Assembly: GCF_000331535.1 (NCBI RefSeq)
Contig: NZ_AMZN01000001.1
Span: forward strand, 37,669-101,668
Reading direction: 5' to 3'
Length of the DNA stretch: 64,000 bases
DNA from: Fulvivirga imtechensis AK7
GTDB taxonomy: Bacteria; Bacteroidota; Bacteroidia; Cytophagales; Cyclobacteriaceae
Made by a program: the position numbers and the translations under genes. Below are positions 63,968-64,000 of the stretch, piece after piece (position 1 is the first letter of the stretch; each line of letters starts with the position of its first letter). The notes below the pieces were generated by a model, which saw only the letters and a list, made by a program, of their open reading frames with translations, was not told the DNA's origin and did no database searches.

Positions 63968-64000
63968 GCCAATTGAGCTGATTTTGACTGGTCAATACTG

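Overview
The window looks like chromosome from a member of the Bacteroidota, most likely order Cytophagales (Fulvivirga-like; the genus is inference). The evidence is family content: a type IX secretion sorting domain on a secreted nuclease, a bacillithiol deacetylase (BshB1), a YfiR-type protein coupled to a kinase, LytTR and propeller-type two-component systems, FtsX/MacB-type ABC permeases, DUF2807 and DUF6503 proteins, TTG/GTG/ATG starts without clear Shine-Dalgarno sequences, and moderate GC. I see no rRNA, tRNA, CRISPR array, prophage or transposase gene.

Layout. 1-4862: an operon with a membrane protein (cut by the window edge), DUF4129, DUF4350, a MoxR ATPase and a DUF58 protein, with overlapping or closely spaced genes. 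4981-5427: a PA2169-type four-helix bundle protein, followed by a repeat-rich spacer. 6120-8641: cytochrome bd oxidase (cydA, cydB, minus strand) with a MITE-like element between the two genes. 8887-11935: an unknown conserved protein, a small protein, and a three-gene unit of P-loop kinase, DUF2267 and APH-like phosphotransferase. 12014-15465 (minus): HutD/Ves, a proline-rich peptide, and a stress operon of CbpA-like DnaJ, an unknown protein and a tandem universal stress protein. 15754-21157: small exported or unknown proteins, bshB1, TraB/GumN, DUF2721, a DUF6503 lipoprotein and YihY/BrkB. 21421-27197: an M1 aminopeptidase lipoprotein and an ABCG-like transporter with TerB-like and FHA-like N-terminal parts. 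27445-30712: YfiR, a sensor kinase and a histone-deacetylase-family enzyme, translationally coupled. 31317-36477: a second PA2169-type protein and a 1525-residue secreted nuclease. 36503-39261: a terminator, a palindrome array and a LytTR response regulator with its kinase. 39507-43833: ligD, ku, a TPR protein and a small basic protein, a non-homologous end-joining locus. 43837-51871: a propeller kinase, lipoproteins, a hydrolase, and an NtrY/NtrC-like pair with a sigma-54-like promoter and two tiny disordered proteins. 52051-56899: two FtsX/MacB-type permeases, the second frameshifted. 57163-62709: CheR, a large hybrid kinase with three receivers, and a receiver-kinase. 63102-63860: DUF2807.

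Signalling and stress dominate: six histidine kinases, two stand-alone response regulators and a CheR-type enzyme. Intergenic regions carry an unusual load of repeats. There are four full copies and one half copy of a 123-153 bp element with about 17 bp terminal inverted repeats, a second MITE-like element, a tandem array of perfect 23-bp palindromes, a duplicated hairpin, and several degenerate short-period tandem repeats. The most notable single observations are the MITE inside cydAB whose terminal TAG is the cydA stop codon, the YfiR-kinase-HDAC unit, the sigma-54 signals around the NtrY/NtrC pair, and the single-base frameshift in an FtsX-type permease.
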